From positions 936,501 to 1,000,500 of the forward strand of contig JACCIC010000176.1 of the NCBI GenBank assembly GCA_018907035.1: 64,000 bases of DNA, read 5' to 3'. How positions within the stretch are numbered: the first letter of the stretch is position 1; the number at the start of each line of letters is the position of its first letter. The notes beneath the pieces were generated by a model. The model ran no database searches and was not told the DNA's origin. It saw nothing but the letters and a program-made list of their open reading frames with translations. Below, in pieces: positions 1-11,490 of the stretch. The DNA comes from Sycobia sp. Sy_11. Taxonomy: Eukaryota > Arthropoda > Insecta > Hymenoptera > Epichrysomallidae. A program made the position numbers and the translations under genes.

Positions 1-344
1 TCGTTGATGACTCGTCAGAAGCTACGGGAGTTCGGATGGGAGGTTTTATCCACCATATAGCTGGGACATAGCGCCAAGTGATTACCACCTGTTCCTGTCC
101 ATTTCGAACGTTCTTGATGGTATGAAGTTGGACTCAAGAGCTGCTTATGAAAAGTGGATGTTCGAGTTCTTCGCAAATAAGGAGTTGGTGTCTACTAGAG
201 GGGTATTATGAAACTGCCGTCTAGAAGGAAACAGATTATCGAATAAAACGGCGCATCTTTGAAGTAAATCCGACCACTGTAACACTTTTTATAAAACACT
301 GAATGAAGATCAAAAAAGCGGAAGGCAGATATTTGACAGCCTAA
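1..344 (+). mobile_element. mariner transposon, 3' end only
   Basis: The window opens inside the C-terminal third of a mariner transposase. Conceptual translation gives the region around the third catalytic Asp and the family-typical tail (RGIMKLPSRRKQIIE), broken by stops and frameshifts. It ends with a terminal inverted repeat (gacagcctaa at 335-344) matching the full-length minus-strand copy at 60972-62180. It is a dead fragment whose 5' part lies outside the window. Confidence 0.85.
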
Positions 345-345
345 T

Positions 346-1600
346 GTCAAGAGATATGTTGTTAATGTCTTTACAATTGTTCCAGCAGTTTTTGTGATTG
401 AAATGATGTTTTTAATTCTGTACATAAAAGAATGAAATTTACAAGGGGGATTGCCAATAATCAGTTGAATCTGGACATTAATGTCATTACATGTAGTAAT
501 AATAATCTGGAAATAAAATTGGAGCACTGAAAGGTGTCATTGACAGAGCGATAAAATTATCACATAAAGATTTTAGACAAAATCATTTGCAGATTGTAAG
601 AGAAATTTTTATTAATAATGGATGTCCAATTAATTTATTAATAAATTAATTGCTGAGAGATTGTTTGACATTCATAATATCGAGCATAGACATAATGCAC
701 GAGTTAATACTAACAGAGGCAAAATTATTATTTTACACTATGTTAGAGGATTATCTGAAAGAATTAAAAGAAATTTTTGGATATATAACATTCAAATTTT
801 CTTTCAAAATAGCAATAATTTATGTAAGTTGTTTAATAATTGCAAAGATAGATATGATTAAAATTTGTGTTTCAAATCTGGAGTTGTTTATAAAATATTT
901 GTATGGATTGTAATAAATACTATATTGGACAAACAGGTAGATATTTAAAAATGAGTATTTATGATCATATATATAGTTTACGTAGCTCACATGTTCTTTC
1001 CGGTTTAAAGTAGCATTGTTTTAAGTTTTTATATTTCTTTCGATTTTGTGCATGTGGATATTTTAGAACATGGTATTAATAATACGTATAAAAGGGAGAG
1101 TATTACAAGTATTCACATTTCCAACAATCAAAATAATGTGCATTTAAAGTTAGAGTCTACTAAATTAGATAACATTTATCATTCCTTATTAAATTTATTG
1201 GTTCTGAACAGTTTGTGTAGAGAGGGATTTTATATTTAATTTACTAAATTTGGTAGTGAGGATAAGGTACATATAGATTAGAATGTAAGGTTTAGTTAAG
1301 TACATGGTGAGGATTCGTAACGAGCTCGAAACGTTGAACTATATCTTCAATTAGGTAAGGGTAGTGGGCAGTCAGATTGCACTTTACTAACATAAATTTT
1401 TTTATCTAATATTTTATTTTCAGGATAGTCACTGTATACATCACTGTATACAAGGATAGACATTATAATTTTTAATTTTAATTTTTATTTTTATTATCTT
1501 TGTATATTGATGTATTAATATAAATATAAATATATATTGATATTATTACACATTATTTTCAATTGATTTAATTGGACTGTAAGACCAATGAAAATATTTA
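346..1600 (+). mobile_element. Penelope-like element copy A, 5'-truncated and decayed
   Basis: This is the 3' half of a Penelope-like retroelement (PLE). It starts exactly at the reverse-transcriptase active-site block, where YVDD has become YVVN. It continues through the RT thumb and a GIY-YIG endonuclease domain (YYIGQTGRYLK-type motif near 915-950), with many stops and frameshifts. The 3' part holds a degenerate hammerhead motif and the family terminus, ggactgtaagaccaat near 1575-1590. Homologous copies lie at 3575-5345, 15535-17627 and 17628-19215. PLEs copy via RNA and their RT is related to telomerase; this copy cannot encode a working enzyme. Confidence 0.88.
1300..1340 (+). ncRNA. degenerate hammerhead ribozyme motif of PLE copy A
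   Basis: Alignment with the intact-looking motif of copy D (18889-18928) shows the same hairpin (cgagctc arm) and GAAAC box followed by gtt. The catalytic CTGATGA box has decayed to atggtga. Self-cleavage is therefore not expected. Confidence 0.6.
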
Positions 1601-1699
1601 TTAATTAATCATGTGAATTACTTATATATTAAATATCAACTGCTTGTTTATGGATATCAGGGATGCCCGATGACTTATACATTCTTATATTATCTTATC

Positions 1700-2105
1700 T
1701 TATTTATACATGCTTCTGCAGGAACTCTCGGTACCAGGACGCTGGGCATAGAAACCTACAGAGCTGTTTCAGGCTCTTAAGTATGGCGTAAGTTAAGATT
1801 CATGCAATCTTATCCGGATCAGGTTCATGACCATCGCGATCCACGAGGACTCCGACAAACCCTATTTCTGTGGCTCTGAATTTACTGATCTACCTATTAA
1901 TAGTCAGACCAGTATCAGAAATCTTTCACAAGCTGTTCTCGAACCATTTGAGATACTTTTCAAAGCTCTTCGTAGCAATGATTATATCGTCGAGGTAGTC
2001 GAAGGCTGCCGGCTCCATTTCAAAGCCGATCATCTTGTCGCTTAGCTGCTGAAAATTACTAGCGCAACAGCGACAGCATACGGCATACGGATCCATTTAA
2101 ATAAC
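1700..2105 (-). pseudogene. Ty3/Gypsy reverse transcriptase fragment
   Basis: Read on the minus strand, the segment gives the RT palm of a Ty3/Gypsy polyprotein: a decayed block before the active site, then FDYLDDIIIATKSFE with the YLDD catalytic motif, then a GFVGVLVDRDGHEPDPDKI block (normally LGF-V--DG-). It closes with RFLCPASWYR, the connection to RNase H. Stops interrupt it. No LTR is recognisable beside it, so it is an orphan scrap unrelated to the young Gypsy at 47455-55216. Confidence 0.8.
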
Positions 2106-2109
2106 GCTA

Positions 2110-3080
2110 TGGATCTAGTACTTATTTTTTAGTTTTGACATTTACCAATAAAATTCAGTGTACAGGCGCCATCATTGATGTAAACACTACAATTTATTTA
2201 TTAGTGAAAATTGAATCGTGAGAAATCCTTCTTTCGACATGTCTTTTGCACCACTTTGATTTGAAAAAAGGTGTAGCAGAAACTTATGGATTGCTTCACT
2301 AATGTTAAGGGGAACGAGATCCATCACTTACAATATGCAAGGAGTACTTTCAGCGGTTTAGAAGTGGAGAGACTGATTTTAATGACAAAGAACCTTCTGA
2401 ACAATCGAAAATGTTTAAAAATAGTGAATTGCAAATATTATTGGAAGCATTATCACTCAGCTCAAATGCGGAAAGAACTCCGTATTAAGATAGGAGTCAG
2501 TGCTAAAGCAGTTGGCAAACGTTTTCATACGATGGTAAAGATTCATAAAGAAGGAAATTGTATGTCACACGATTTGATCCAAAATGCCATTATGAATTGA
2601 TACAACATCGCACTGTCTTTGCTTGCAAGGCAAAAAAAGAAGAGTTTTCTGTGGCGTATTGTGACTGGTGCATCTACTGTGGCAATCATAAGCGTAAAAA
2701 GCCATGGGTAAACCCAAGCCAACCGTCCTCATCGACTCCAAAATGGAACATCTACGGCCAAAAGGTATTGCTGTGTATTTATTCGGATCAACAGAGTGTG
2801 CTGTACTACGATTTACTAACACGAGGACATTCAGACAACGCGAAGAATTTCATTGGGGCAAAACAGGAGATATTAAGGATGACAGTATATCTGTTATTGG
2901 AACAAAGTCAAAACGTTTTCTCAAAACAGCTTGCAAAAGACCGCATTACTTGGTATTACTTGATCCCCGCATTCGGTGGTCTCCCGAAAACAGCTGTAAA
3001 ATCATCTACAAATCATCCCTATCATACAGTAGGCAATACATTTTTTACATACGAGCAATTCAATACATGCCTGATTGAAA
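2110..3080 (+). mobile_element. decayed mariner transposon
   Basis: Scattered frames encode pieces of a mariner transposase in the correct order. They are an N-terminal helix-turn-helix region (2250-2450), a KIHKEGN linker corresponding to the WVPHEL region (about 2540), the first catalytic block region with YCGNHKRKKPW (about 2680-2710) and a PKWNIYGQKVLLCIY block (2740-2780). The C-terminal catalytic region is not recognisable. Terminal repeats were not found. It belongs to the same subfamily as the copies at 22160-22830 and 43918-44870. Confidence 0.75.
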
Positions 3081-3299
3081 TAAAGTAGATCTTAAATTTC
3101 CGACCCTTAAAAAATGATTAACCCAAACGTTTCAAATGGTCCTAATGACCTTACTGCCCTACTCCGTCGCACTTCCTCATACATGATAATACGCAACACA
3201 TACTTGAATATGATATAAAAAATTCTCCATATATAAAATATCTATATTGCAACGAATCCAACAAGTCAAACAAAACTTTTGGAGACATTAGCATAAGGA

Positions 3300-3531
3300 A
3301 TACTTAAATAAATTGCCTACTAGAAGCAAGTGGTATATTGGAGATTCTAAAAATATCACGATTGGGATATTAGTATGCATAAAGGTAGAGAATCTACCAC
3401 CTATATATTGGAGTATAGGCTGCATCGTCGATCTACATCCAGGCAATGATAAGATTATGGAGGTAGCAGGAATAAAACAACTAATGTACTTTACAAGTGT
3501 AGCATTAAAAAACTTGCATCGTTTCCTGTAG
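3300..3531 (+). pseudogene. BEL/Pao polyprotein C-terminal fragment
   Basis: An open stretch reads KWYIGDSKNITIGILV, then ENLPPIYWSIGCIVDLHPGN, ending at a stop after LKNLHRFL. The pattern (KW....N..vG.LV..k.eNLPP..W..GrI..lHPG.D) is the conserved region that follows the integrase core in BEL/Pao elements. No LTR was recognised next to it; PLE copy B begins about 45 bp downstream on the opposite strand. Confidence 0.75.
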
Positions 3532-3871
3532 AGATGTGAAAAGTTTATGATAAACAAAAAATAGATATAATAATTACCAATTAATAAATATTTTTTTATT
3601 GGTCTTACAGTCCAATCAATTCCATCTAAAAATAAAATAAAAATAAAAATAAAAAAATAAAAATCAAAATCAAAAAAAAATTAAAATTAAAAATAAAAAT
3701 TAAATTAAAAATTAAATTAAAAATTAAATTAAAGTTATAATGACAGACAGACTGTCCTTGTTTACATTCATCACCGTAGACTAATCTGAAAATAAAATAT
3801 TAGCTGAAAAAATTCTTTGTTAGTAAAGTCCAGTCTGACTGTCCCCAACACCCTTACCTAATTGAAGACTT

Positions 3872-3911
3872 GTCCAACGATTCGAGCTCGCTACGGCTCC
3901 TCATGAGGGAC
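3872..3911 (-). ncRNA. degenerate hammerhead ribozyme motif of PLE copy B
   Basis: On the minus strand the motif reads gtcc, CTCATGA, a GAGC/GCTC hairpin, GAATC, gttggac. Two core bases differ from the hammerhead consensus (CTGATGA to CTCATGA, GAAAC to GAATC). It keeps the fold of the copy D motif but should be catalytically dead. Confidence 0.7.
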
Positions 3912-4063
3912 TAATCTAAACCTTATATTCTAATCTATATATACCCATCCCCGCCACCAAATTTAGTAAATTAAATATAACTTCCCTCTCTACACAAATT
4001 GTCCAAAACCAATCGATTTAATAAGGAATGATAAACACTGTCCAATCTACCAGACTCTAACAT

Positions 4064-5343
4064 TCAATTCACATTATTTCGATTCCTGGAAATGTAAATA
4101 CTTTCAAGCCTCTCCCGTTTATACTTATTATTAATACCATGTTCCAAAATATCCACATTCACAAAATCAAAAGAATATAAAAACTTTAAACAATGCTCTT
4201 TTAAACCGGAAGTAATATATAAGCTACGTAAACTATATTTATGCTCATAAATTCTCTTTTTTAAATATCTACCTGTTTGTCCAATATAGTATTTATCACA
4301 ATCTATGCAATTAATCTTGTAAACAACTCCTGATTTTAAGCATAAATCATCCTTATCTTTGCAATTATTAAACAATCTACTCAAATTATTGCTATTTTTA
4401 AAGAAAATTTGAATGTTATATTGTCGAAAATTTCTTTTTATTCTTCAGACAATCCGCGAACAGATGGCAAGACAATAATTTTGCCTCCGTTAACATCAAC
4501 TCGTGCATTATATCTATTTTCGGTATTACAAATGTCAAACAATCTCTCAGCAATTAATCTATTAATATATTGAATTGGATAACCATTATTAATGAAGGTT
4601 TCTCTTACTATCTGTAAATTATTTTGTCTAAAATCTTTATTTGACAATTATATTTCTCTGTCAATGAAACCCTTTAATGCTCCAATTTTGTTTCCGAATT
4701 GGTGGTGTGAATTAAAATCTAAAAACCTACCTGACCAAGTAGGCTTTCTGTACCAATTAAGTTTTACCTTATTATTACTACATCTAATGACATTAATGTT
4801 CAGAAAACTTAACTGACTATTAACTTCAACCTCTCTTGTAAATTTCATTCTTTCATGTACAGAATTGAAAACATCCACCATTTCATCCACAAAAACTTCC
4901 GGAACAATTGTAAAGATATCATCAACATATCTCTTAAATATCATTGGTTCAAAAAGCAATTTTGACAAGGCTATACTTTCCAACTTTTCCATAACTAAAT
5001 TAGCTATAACCGGTGACAACGGCGACCCCATTGGACATCCGTATTTTGGTTAATAAAATTTATTATCAAATGAAAAAATTGTGTTATTAAAAACCAAATT
5101 AATTACTTTAATAAATTCATTCATTGTTAATTTTGTATGCAAATTAATTTCATTCCACTTTTCCTGTATAATATCATTTAACAACTCTAAAGGTACATTT
5201 GTAAACAAAGATACTACATCCAATGAAATCATCTTGTAGTTTTTCGGAATAACAATATTTTTCATTTCACTGTAAAAACACCAACTATCCTCCGTTTTGC
5301 CTTTACCTCTTATTTTGCAGGATTGTGTTTTTAAGTTTCTCAT
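4064..5343 (-). pseudogene. PLE copy B reverse transcriptase plus GIY-YIG endonuclease (broken)
   Basis: Three consecutive minus-strand open segments belong to one PLE protein. Positions 5343-5050 hold the RT block with MISLDVVSLFTNVP. Positions 5031-4648 hold MGSPLSPVIANLVMEKLE and the active site FKRYVDDIF. Positions 4647-4064 hold the GIY-YIG nuclease, with CDKYYIGQTGRYLKKRIYEHK. The breaks are a TAA just before KYGCPMGSPLSP (near 5050), a stop at the middle junction near 4648, and a one-base deletion near 4436 that frameshifts the nuclease. The YVDD is intact, so inactivation is by stops and frameshift. Confidence 0.88.
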
Positions 5344-5345
5344 TA

Positions 5346-6280
5346 TGTAATGTGGTATTTATTGCAGTTGGTCCACAATTGTTATCTAAAATTACTTTAA
5401 TCGAAATAATTTGATGGTGTTGTGAAGCTTATTACTTATTGGTATGTTTTTTAATAGAGTTTGGTTAGTTCTGTACATAATTTGTCTAATACCTACAGTA
5501 TCTATTATTATGTTTTTAGGTCACTATATTTATTTCCTGTTAATTTTAAGTTTCATAACTATGCTATACTGTAGTCATTCGCAGAAAAAAGTTTCGTGAT
5601 TTTTTATTGCTATCAATAAGCTGATGACTTAGTGGTTACATCTAAAAATTCTATTTATTCGAGTAAGTCAAGCAGTCACACTATGGAGTTATGTTTATAG
5701 TACATAATAAAATTTTGACATTTATTTCTTATGTTTTAATCTCTATACTTCTTAGTAGGCCAAAGATATATAAAATAGAAAAGCAACGTAGTAGCGAGAA
5801 AATAAAGTTTTCAAATTGAACTATTTTGATATTTCTTCTTTCATGAGATCGTGCTGATCATAATGAGCTTATTGCCGGTTACAATAAAGTTTAATTTTAA
5901 AAGTTTGTGTCCTATTTTTCCTAATAGTGAATATATCAAAAGAATTTAATTTTAGAATACATTTTTCATTTGCTTTCTGTTAATATTATAAATTACACAG
6001 AAATATATAATTATATACTATGCGATTGTTTCTCATAATGTGAGATTAGTTTACGACGTGTACTTCATAATTTTACTTAAGTATTATTTTACATTAGTGT
6101 TACATATTTAAAAGTAATAATATGTGTAGCACTTTTTCACCCATGTTACTATTAATATAGTTTATATTTTTTGAAGTATATATTTTATTTCCGGTTAGAA
6201 TAAAAATTAGATTCTGCGGGGATCAATTTAAACAACAACAGGATGACAGTCATTATGTTAGTATAGTGTATTTATATCGA
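5346..6280. other. unassigned AT-rich DNA
   Basis: No coding region, terminal repeat or recognisable element was found on either strand. It is AT-rich with short ORFs only. Confidence 0.5.
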
Positions 6281-6284
6281 CTGT

Positions 6285-6480
6285 TATAAATATTTTTATC
6301 GATCTTACAGTCTTTATATAATATTGTTATACTAAAATAATCACAGTCAGAACCTCCTTGTTTATAATTAACCCTGTCGAATGTAAAATGGTAATTACTT
6401 TTAAAAAATTAAATAAAAATTAAATTAAATTAAAAATTAAACAGTAATAAAAATTTTGAGCCATTAACTTCAACACATTC
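6285..6480 (-). repeat. PLE terminus remnant, divergent subfamily
   Basis: It begins with aaatatttttatcg then atcttacagtctttata, and contains cagtcagaacctccttgttta. Both are counterparts of the PLE terminus seen at 3575-3780. Similar isolated remnants lie at 15300-15430 and 45900-46020. No coding part remains. Confidence 0.6.
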
Positions 6481-6489
6481 TTTGTGCGA

Positions 6490-6944
6490 GAAGGGACACC
6501 TTTTCATTTGATACTTTGTAAGTGGTTTTGCCCATGTCTATATAATATAGCTTAGGCAGTACGGACATTGAGTTTCTCTGTTGTTAGTCAGCTGTAAGTT
6601 TAATCGTGACTTGTGTATGAAATTGTGCGAGATAAAGAAATGTACAGAGAGAGTGCGATGCGTGCTATCTCTTACAGTATATGCGAGCAAACAGCGATAC
6701 CCCCATTCGTAAGCGTCCTGCGCGACCGCGGATTTATATTTCCTTATTTTGTGAATTCGAATTAAGTTATAGTTTATAACATTATTAATCAGAGCCAACT
6801 GATTACTAAATACCCGTTTCTCTTTCTTTCCATGTAGCGAATTCTTTCGCTTCTGCTGGTATGATAGAGAAGAAACTCACAGCATATCTATACCTGAACA
6901 AGTGCTCTGAAGGCCCGGACTCGGAGTTTTTAAGCCTATAGTGT
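6490..6944. other. unassigned region, mixed composition
   Basis: An 86-codon minus-strand reading frame (6538-6798) has no recognisable motif. The stretch is less AT-rich than the DNA to its left. It could be an old LTR or leader, but no partner copy was seen in the window. Confidence 0.35.
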
Positions 6945-7559
6945 TCATATAATACTTTTTTTTTGTTTTTTGTCGATAAGCATAAATTTCGCCTCCTTCC
7001 AGATAGAATAAAATAAACCAGCCTTCAAGCACGTATTGTACATCGACAGGAGTTCTGGATGCTCCTCAATTCCTATTTTCAGCAACTCTCCTGGAATTTT
7101 GTCAAGTCCTGGAGCCCTCTTATTCCACATAGTTCTCACGGCTCTGCCGAACTCCTCCTTGCTGAAAAGAGGAACATTCAGTTCTCGTTTCGGTGGAGCT
7201 GAATTAGACCTATCAGGGTGGGTAGGGAACAGGGTATCTACGATGTTCTGCATTGTACCGGAGTCCAAGGTGCCCGTGTTTCCATGAGCTCCTAGTTTTC
7301 CAGCAACTACCCTGTATCCCAGCTCCCATGGATCCCCATCTATATCCTCACACAGCGCCTTCCAGCATCGGCGTTTGCTGGCCTCGATCGCTCGTCGAAG
7401 GGCTTTCTTGGATAGCTGGTATTCAGCCCTCCTCAAAGCGATGTCATCTCCGTGTTTACGAGTTCTCTGTGATATTCGTCGTAGATGTAAACACCTACGC
7501 CTCATATCAGCTATCTCTGCCGTCCACCAGTAAACAGGATGTCTTTTCACGGCATTCAA
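6945..7559 (-). pseudogene. R1-like LINE pol fragment: linker and start of reverse transcriptase
   Basis: This 204-codon open stretch starts in the basic linker that follows the endonuclease in R1-clade LINEs (YWWTAEIADMRRRCLHLRR). It runs into the first RT block (RAPGLDKIPGELLKIGIE, normally KAPGPDGIP) and a WKEAKFMLI strand. The sequence then stops being LINE-like, so the catalytic palm is missing. Loss of the 3' part is unusual, because LINE copies are normally 5'-truncated; a later deletion or insertion is inferred. The endonuclease of the same element is at 7766-8390. Confidence 0.8.
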
Positions 7560-7765
7560 CCGCTTTACACGGCATCGACTCTTCGCAAGCCTGGCGTAGA
7601 ATGCGCATTGTGGCGCTAGTCAACTCCCTGGCTTAATTGTCGATGAGCCATTTGGAATCCTAACAAGGCTTTGCTGATTGCGTTCAATGGGCTGTGAGAA
7701 TTTCTCTCTATTTATCCCTGCTACGTTCCATCTGGGGGGCCCTCGCGAAATGTGTCCAGTGAAAC

Positions 7766-8390
7766 CTAGCGTTCCATACATACGCGGAATGTGACGTACT
7801 GGTCATCGCTGGCTGTATAGTCCTCGATCACCTGCCAGTTCTGGATTCGAGAGGCCATACGTTCAGTCGCAAAGGTCACATCAGTTATAGTTTCGGCATA
7901 GTTCGGTCTCCTAAAGGTCGAAGTATTGCCAGTGTTTAGAACTATTAGACCTAGTCTGGACGCTAGTTCCATGACTCTTCGACACCTGGAGTCGGGCCCC
8001 GCCATGCCCCATTCTAGGGCCCTTGCATGAAAGTCACCTGCCATCACCAGCTCACCTTTCATTTCTCTGATGGTGTCTTCCAGGGCATCAACTATGACCT
8101 GGTAGTTACCTATGGCTTGGTTTGGTGTAAGATAGCAACTCACATACGTGATGCGATTGCATCGTACCCAAACATAGCCATTTCCAGATGCATGAGCCTC
8201 TACTTTTGTTTTTCGTGGGTCAGGACTCCAAATGGCTGCCGTTCGAAAGTTATCTGTGAACCAACCTACTCCTTCTCTGTTCCGAAACTGCTCACTGATA
8301 ATTAATATATCAGCATCAGTATCGTGGCAAAGCCGGAGAAGAAGGTGATTGTACGACCTTGCAGAATTACGACCATTTAGCCTTTTTTGA
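7766..8390 (-). pseudogene. R1-like LINE APE-type endonuclease domain
   Basis: The minus strand encodes an apurinic-like endonuclease in conserved order: ADILIISEQFRN, GNGYVWVRCN, TYVSCYLTPNQ, LVMAGDFHARALEWG (catalytic GDFN-H region) and DVTFATERM. It ends with TASDDQYVTF, where R1-clade proteins normally have SDHQYI. This domain nicks target DNA to prime reverse transcription. The SDH histidine is replaced by Asp, so activity is doubtful. The gag zinc-knuckle frame (8367-8618) lies just upstream in another frame. Confidence 0.85.
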
Positions 8391-8618
8391 GAGAGCCTCG
8401 CGAAAAGTGGGACAGGTAACGTTAACGGAACCGTCAACGTGCCGGCGTCCCTGCGATTTCGCTTTACCTTTGCAGAGAAAACATTCAGGTTCTGCGGTGC
8501 AAGCCGTGACCTTGTGCTCTCTCTGTCCGCAACGATAACAACTGGCGCTACGGTCAGGGCCCTTACAACTATGACTCCGATTGCCATAGCTTAGGCACCT
8601 GTAGCACCTATTATTCAT
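8367..8618 (-). pseudogene. R1-like LINE gag C-terminus with CCHC zinc knuckles
   Basis: Eighty-three codons hold consecutive knuckles: CYRCLSYGNRSHSC, CYRCGQREHKVTAC and a third partial CFLCKGKA. This arrangement is typical of the ORF1 nucleic-acid-binding tail of R1 and related LINEs. It overlaps the endonuclease frame by about 220 bp, as ORF1/ORF2 junctions often do, but stops upstream (8620-8720) separate it from the rest of gag. Confidence 0.85.
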
Positions 8619-8619
8619 T

Positions 8620-9507
8620 ATTTCGTTATTATAATCTTCAGTAGTTGCGCGGCAGCAACCTACTCCAACACTACGGTGGCAGCACGCTGTTCCGCAGTGT
8701 TGGTTTTGGTCACTCTGACCTACAACTCGAAACGATAATTGGGCAGGTTGCTTTTGAGGGCCACACGCACCTCATCCACCGTCATGTAGCAATCGAGGTC
8801 TCTAAACTCTAGACTTCGTCTAGGAGTCAGCTCCCTGACACAGCCGCTCTGGCCTGTCGCTTCCTTGAGCACTTCAGCAAGAGCCTTCCGACCTTCGGGT
8901 TTTGCTATGTCTGAGTTCAATCAGCACCTCACCCGATTTGGTTTTCCAGACAGACCTCACATCCGCGCCCAAGTCCTCCGGTTTGACCGCTCTGATGGAC
9001 CTTATGACCTCAGCATAGGATTTTCCCTGCGCTGGTTTGATGGCGATCGCATCGAGCTTTGGCCTTTTTTATTTATTTCTATTATTTTCTTCTTCAAATA
9101 CTAAGGTTGTTCCTCTGCATTCTGTTCACCGTGCTTCTTCTTCTTTTTTTTTAACTAGATTCCAGCCCTCTTTTTTATCCTCCTGCTCTCCCTTCTTTTT
9201 TCTCCTTAGTAAGGGAGATATCAGGGGGACTTGATGCCGGTCTCTTCGGGATTGTCTCTTCTCTCTTGCACCTAGTTGTTGGGAAGAGGCTCCCCGGTAC
9301 CCTCTTCTCTTGTATTTTGTGCTGAAGAGTATCTACAAGCTCTTCGGCTTTTGGGAGGCCATTCTTAATATCTTTTTTGATGTTAGGTTGGCTCTTCATT
9401 GCTTTTATCATATGTTTGAGCAGCCGAGTAAGTTGGAGAATAATCTCCAGTTCACTCGTCTGTTCAACAGACTTAATCCCGGCCTCAGCCGGCTCTCCCT
9501 CCCCCAC
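8620..9507 (-). pseudogene. R1-like LINE gag N-terminal and middle part, frameshifted
   Basis: Minus-strand frames include a Lys/Glu-rich N-terminal segment (9507-9175, LLKHMIKAMKSQPNIKKDIK), a linking stretch with KPAQGKSYAEVIRSIR, and the pre-knuckle domain ending YMTVDEVRVALKSNLPNYRF (about 8720-8790). These lie in order before the CCHC domain. Multiple stops and shifts mean no intact ORF1. Confidence 0.65.
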
Positions 9508-9539
9508 CCCAAGGTGACTTCTTTGTTGCTTTAGTCAAT

Positions 9540-9960
9540 CCATTGATCTATTTTGTTACTTCATTCCTGCAGATGGTCGGCCTCCTGGACCCTTCAACGT
9601 TGAGCTCGATGAGGCAGCCCCCCAACACATGCCTGTAAGGGCTGACCCATCTCGGACCATTGTGCAGGAGTATAGTACGCTCCGGTGAGTTATTCCACTT
9701 CCGTCCTCTCGGGCTTCGCACCCCAACAACAAGGTGTTTCGCACTCTGGAGAAGCATCAGAGAAAAAGTCACTCGCCAAAGCTGATTGACTAGATCTGGC
9801 TAGGATGTAGCCTCCCGTCTTGCCGTCAGCGGGAGCCAAAAATGTTTCGGGTCACCCAGCAGGCAACCAGACGTAAACCGCGACACCCAGGATTTCCTTT
9901 TGGCAGCTCACGGGTCAAACCGCACGGCCAACACGGCGGTCTGTCATTTGCTCAAGAGTA
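9540..9960 (-). repeat. 5' leader of the R1-like LINE, copy 1
   Basis: Non-coding sequence upstream of gag aligns with 13054-13450: shared blocks around ggacccttcaac, gacccatctcggacc, caccccaacaa and gtcagc-ggagccaaa. The second copy stands in the same position relative to its own gag. This supports two related insertions on the same strand. Confidence 0.65.
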
Positions 9961-10477
9961 CCTCATCCTAACCTTCATTTATGTAGATTCATACAATTGC
10001 CCTCAAGTATTCTAGTGCAGCTCCAATGCTTGAAGCTCACTCATGCATCTATAATCACTCTACTAAGATCCCTTTTACAGGATCATTCACTTACGCTCCG
10101 CGTGTGTTTTGACTCTTCAGGAGATACCCGTTTATAGAGTCACTGAGAGAATGTGCCTTCCATCATCTCTGTATTACTGACGAAGGTCTGTTTATAGGAC
10201 CTACATTATTATGATTATGATTATGGTCGGCATGGAAGACCCCATTCAGTACCCTTTCGAGTCTTCCAGCACATCACCGCTCCGTGCGTTAACTCATTTA
10301 GTATGGGATATCCTTTTTAGGGTATATCTGCTCCCTCGTAAAATGGCAGCTATCGTACTATCTTTTCACCCTTCCATTTATTGGAAGGGGGTGGTACTCG
10401 TTTAAACCCATCACCCGATCGGCTGAAAGGTAGTCTAACAGCCGATCTTCTTCCAGGTATAGACAACGGATGGATTC
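9961..10477. other. unassigned, possibly a LINE 3' untranslated region
   Basis: No protein was recognised. The stretch ends directly at an (AAT)n tract, as does 13500-14042. This could mark + strand non-LTR elements with TAA-type tails, but the two stretches share little clear sequence, so this is weak inference. Confidence 0.3.
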
Positions 10478-10504
10478 AATAATAATAATAATAATAATAA
10501 TAAT
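10478..10504. repeat. (AAT)n microsatellite
   Basis: About nine perfect AAT units lie directly before the 32-bp tandem repeat. Confidence 0.9.
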
Positions 10505-10505
10505 T

Positions 10506-10590
10506 GCGTTTTATCCTGTATATTGTCATTTGCTCTTGCGTTTCATCCTGTATATTGTCTTTTGCTTTTGCGTTTCATCCTGTAGAGTGA
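10506..10590. repeat. 32-bp tandem repeat, about 2.5 units
   Basis: Units start at 10506, 10538 and 10570 with gcgtttYatcctgta. The first two are complete and differ at a few bases; the third is partial. Confidence 0.85.
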
Positions 10591-10599
10591 AAAGGGTGT

Positions 10600-11470
10600 T
10601 TAGTACTGCCGTAGCAGTACTTATCCAGTCCGCCGTGCAGGTGTTATCATCCAGCAGACGTTGCAAGAAACTTCCTTGATGGACAGCTTACGTGCTTGTA
10701 GCCGATAAAGTATGCCCCACGGACTCTGATTACTCTTCACTGTGCTAAAGTCTTGCCATCTAACAGTCCTTTCCTGGTCTCTCTAAGATGTCTGATTTAA
10801 ACCTTTGTCGGCCTGGTGTTGAAGGTCCTTTGCAGGACCTAATTTACCTTTCCTGTGGAGAAGATTTGTTCTACGTCTCGAGGCTTCAGAAAGACCACAT
10901 TTGGAGGCGACCATATAGCAGTTTCAGCGACTTGGGCCTTAGGAGTAACCTGTCTGCTTTCCTTATTCCTGTTTTTTACAAAAGTATTGCCACCACAGGT
11001 ACATACGTCAGTGGAGCTTTCTTTATTGTTGCAGCTAGCTCATGCAGGGCCTCCGACCAGGCCTCGGCTCGAGCACATCTGATGGCCATCTCTGATATGG
11101 CCACCATTAACTCTTGAGGATTTTAAGCCTATCCTTCCTCTTTTCGGGGTACGCTGCTATTTTGAGGACCGCCTTAATTATTTCAAAATGATCCGCTACT
11201 TGAGCTGGGACCTCGACACAGTTCCTGGTAGGTTTTGCGGATACTGTGACTTGCAGAGGTGCTCGAATATTATCAGTTTCCATTTTGCTCTGCTTGTTAC
11301 TTGATTGGGCGTGGTTGTATACATAGTAATTCAACTACTGTTAGGTAGTTCAGCCCCTGAGAAGCAGCTTTGCTTGCCTTTTTGTCGGCCAGAGACGTAC
11401 CTTTGCTAGAAGCTTGCTACTGGTTTGTCTTAGCCCCTCCGGCTTTTGACAGCCGGTTGAGGAGGGCATT
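10600..11470 (-). pseudogene. additional R1-like LINE gag fragment
   Basis: Minus-strand frames read AQVADHFEIIKAVLKIA then PEKRKDRLKILKS (about 11107-11240), then MAIRCARAEAWSEALHELA (about 11030-11100). This is helical and charged, like R1-type ORF1 N-terminal regions. It lies downstream of the copy-2 endonuclease and upstream of the copy-1 leader, so it is either a third insertion or a rearranged piece. Stops are frequent. Confidence 0.5.
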
Positions 11471-11490
11471 GTCGTCGTAGTTTTGCGATT

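Larger units (their letters stand above)
3575..5345 (-). mobile_element. Penelope-like element copy B, 5'-truncated
   Basis: The copy runs from the RT fingers/palm (5343 downward) through the GIY-YIG domain (about 4250-4330) and a degenerate hammerhead (3872-3911) to a terminus at about 3575-3615. Just inside the terminus lies an A-rich tract of short (aaaat)-like repeats (3620-3735). It is nearly identical to copy C (15535-17627) and shares its premature stop. Its upstream junction (near 5300) differs from that of C. Confidence 0.9.

Noticed and set aside
2558..3088. 176-codon frame as an intact mariner protein
   Set aside because: Only parts of it match transposase, other parts are out of frame, and all three catalytic blocks are broken.
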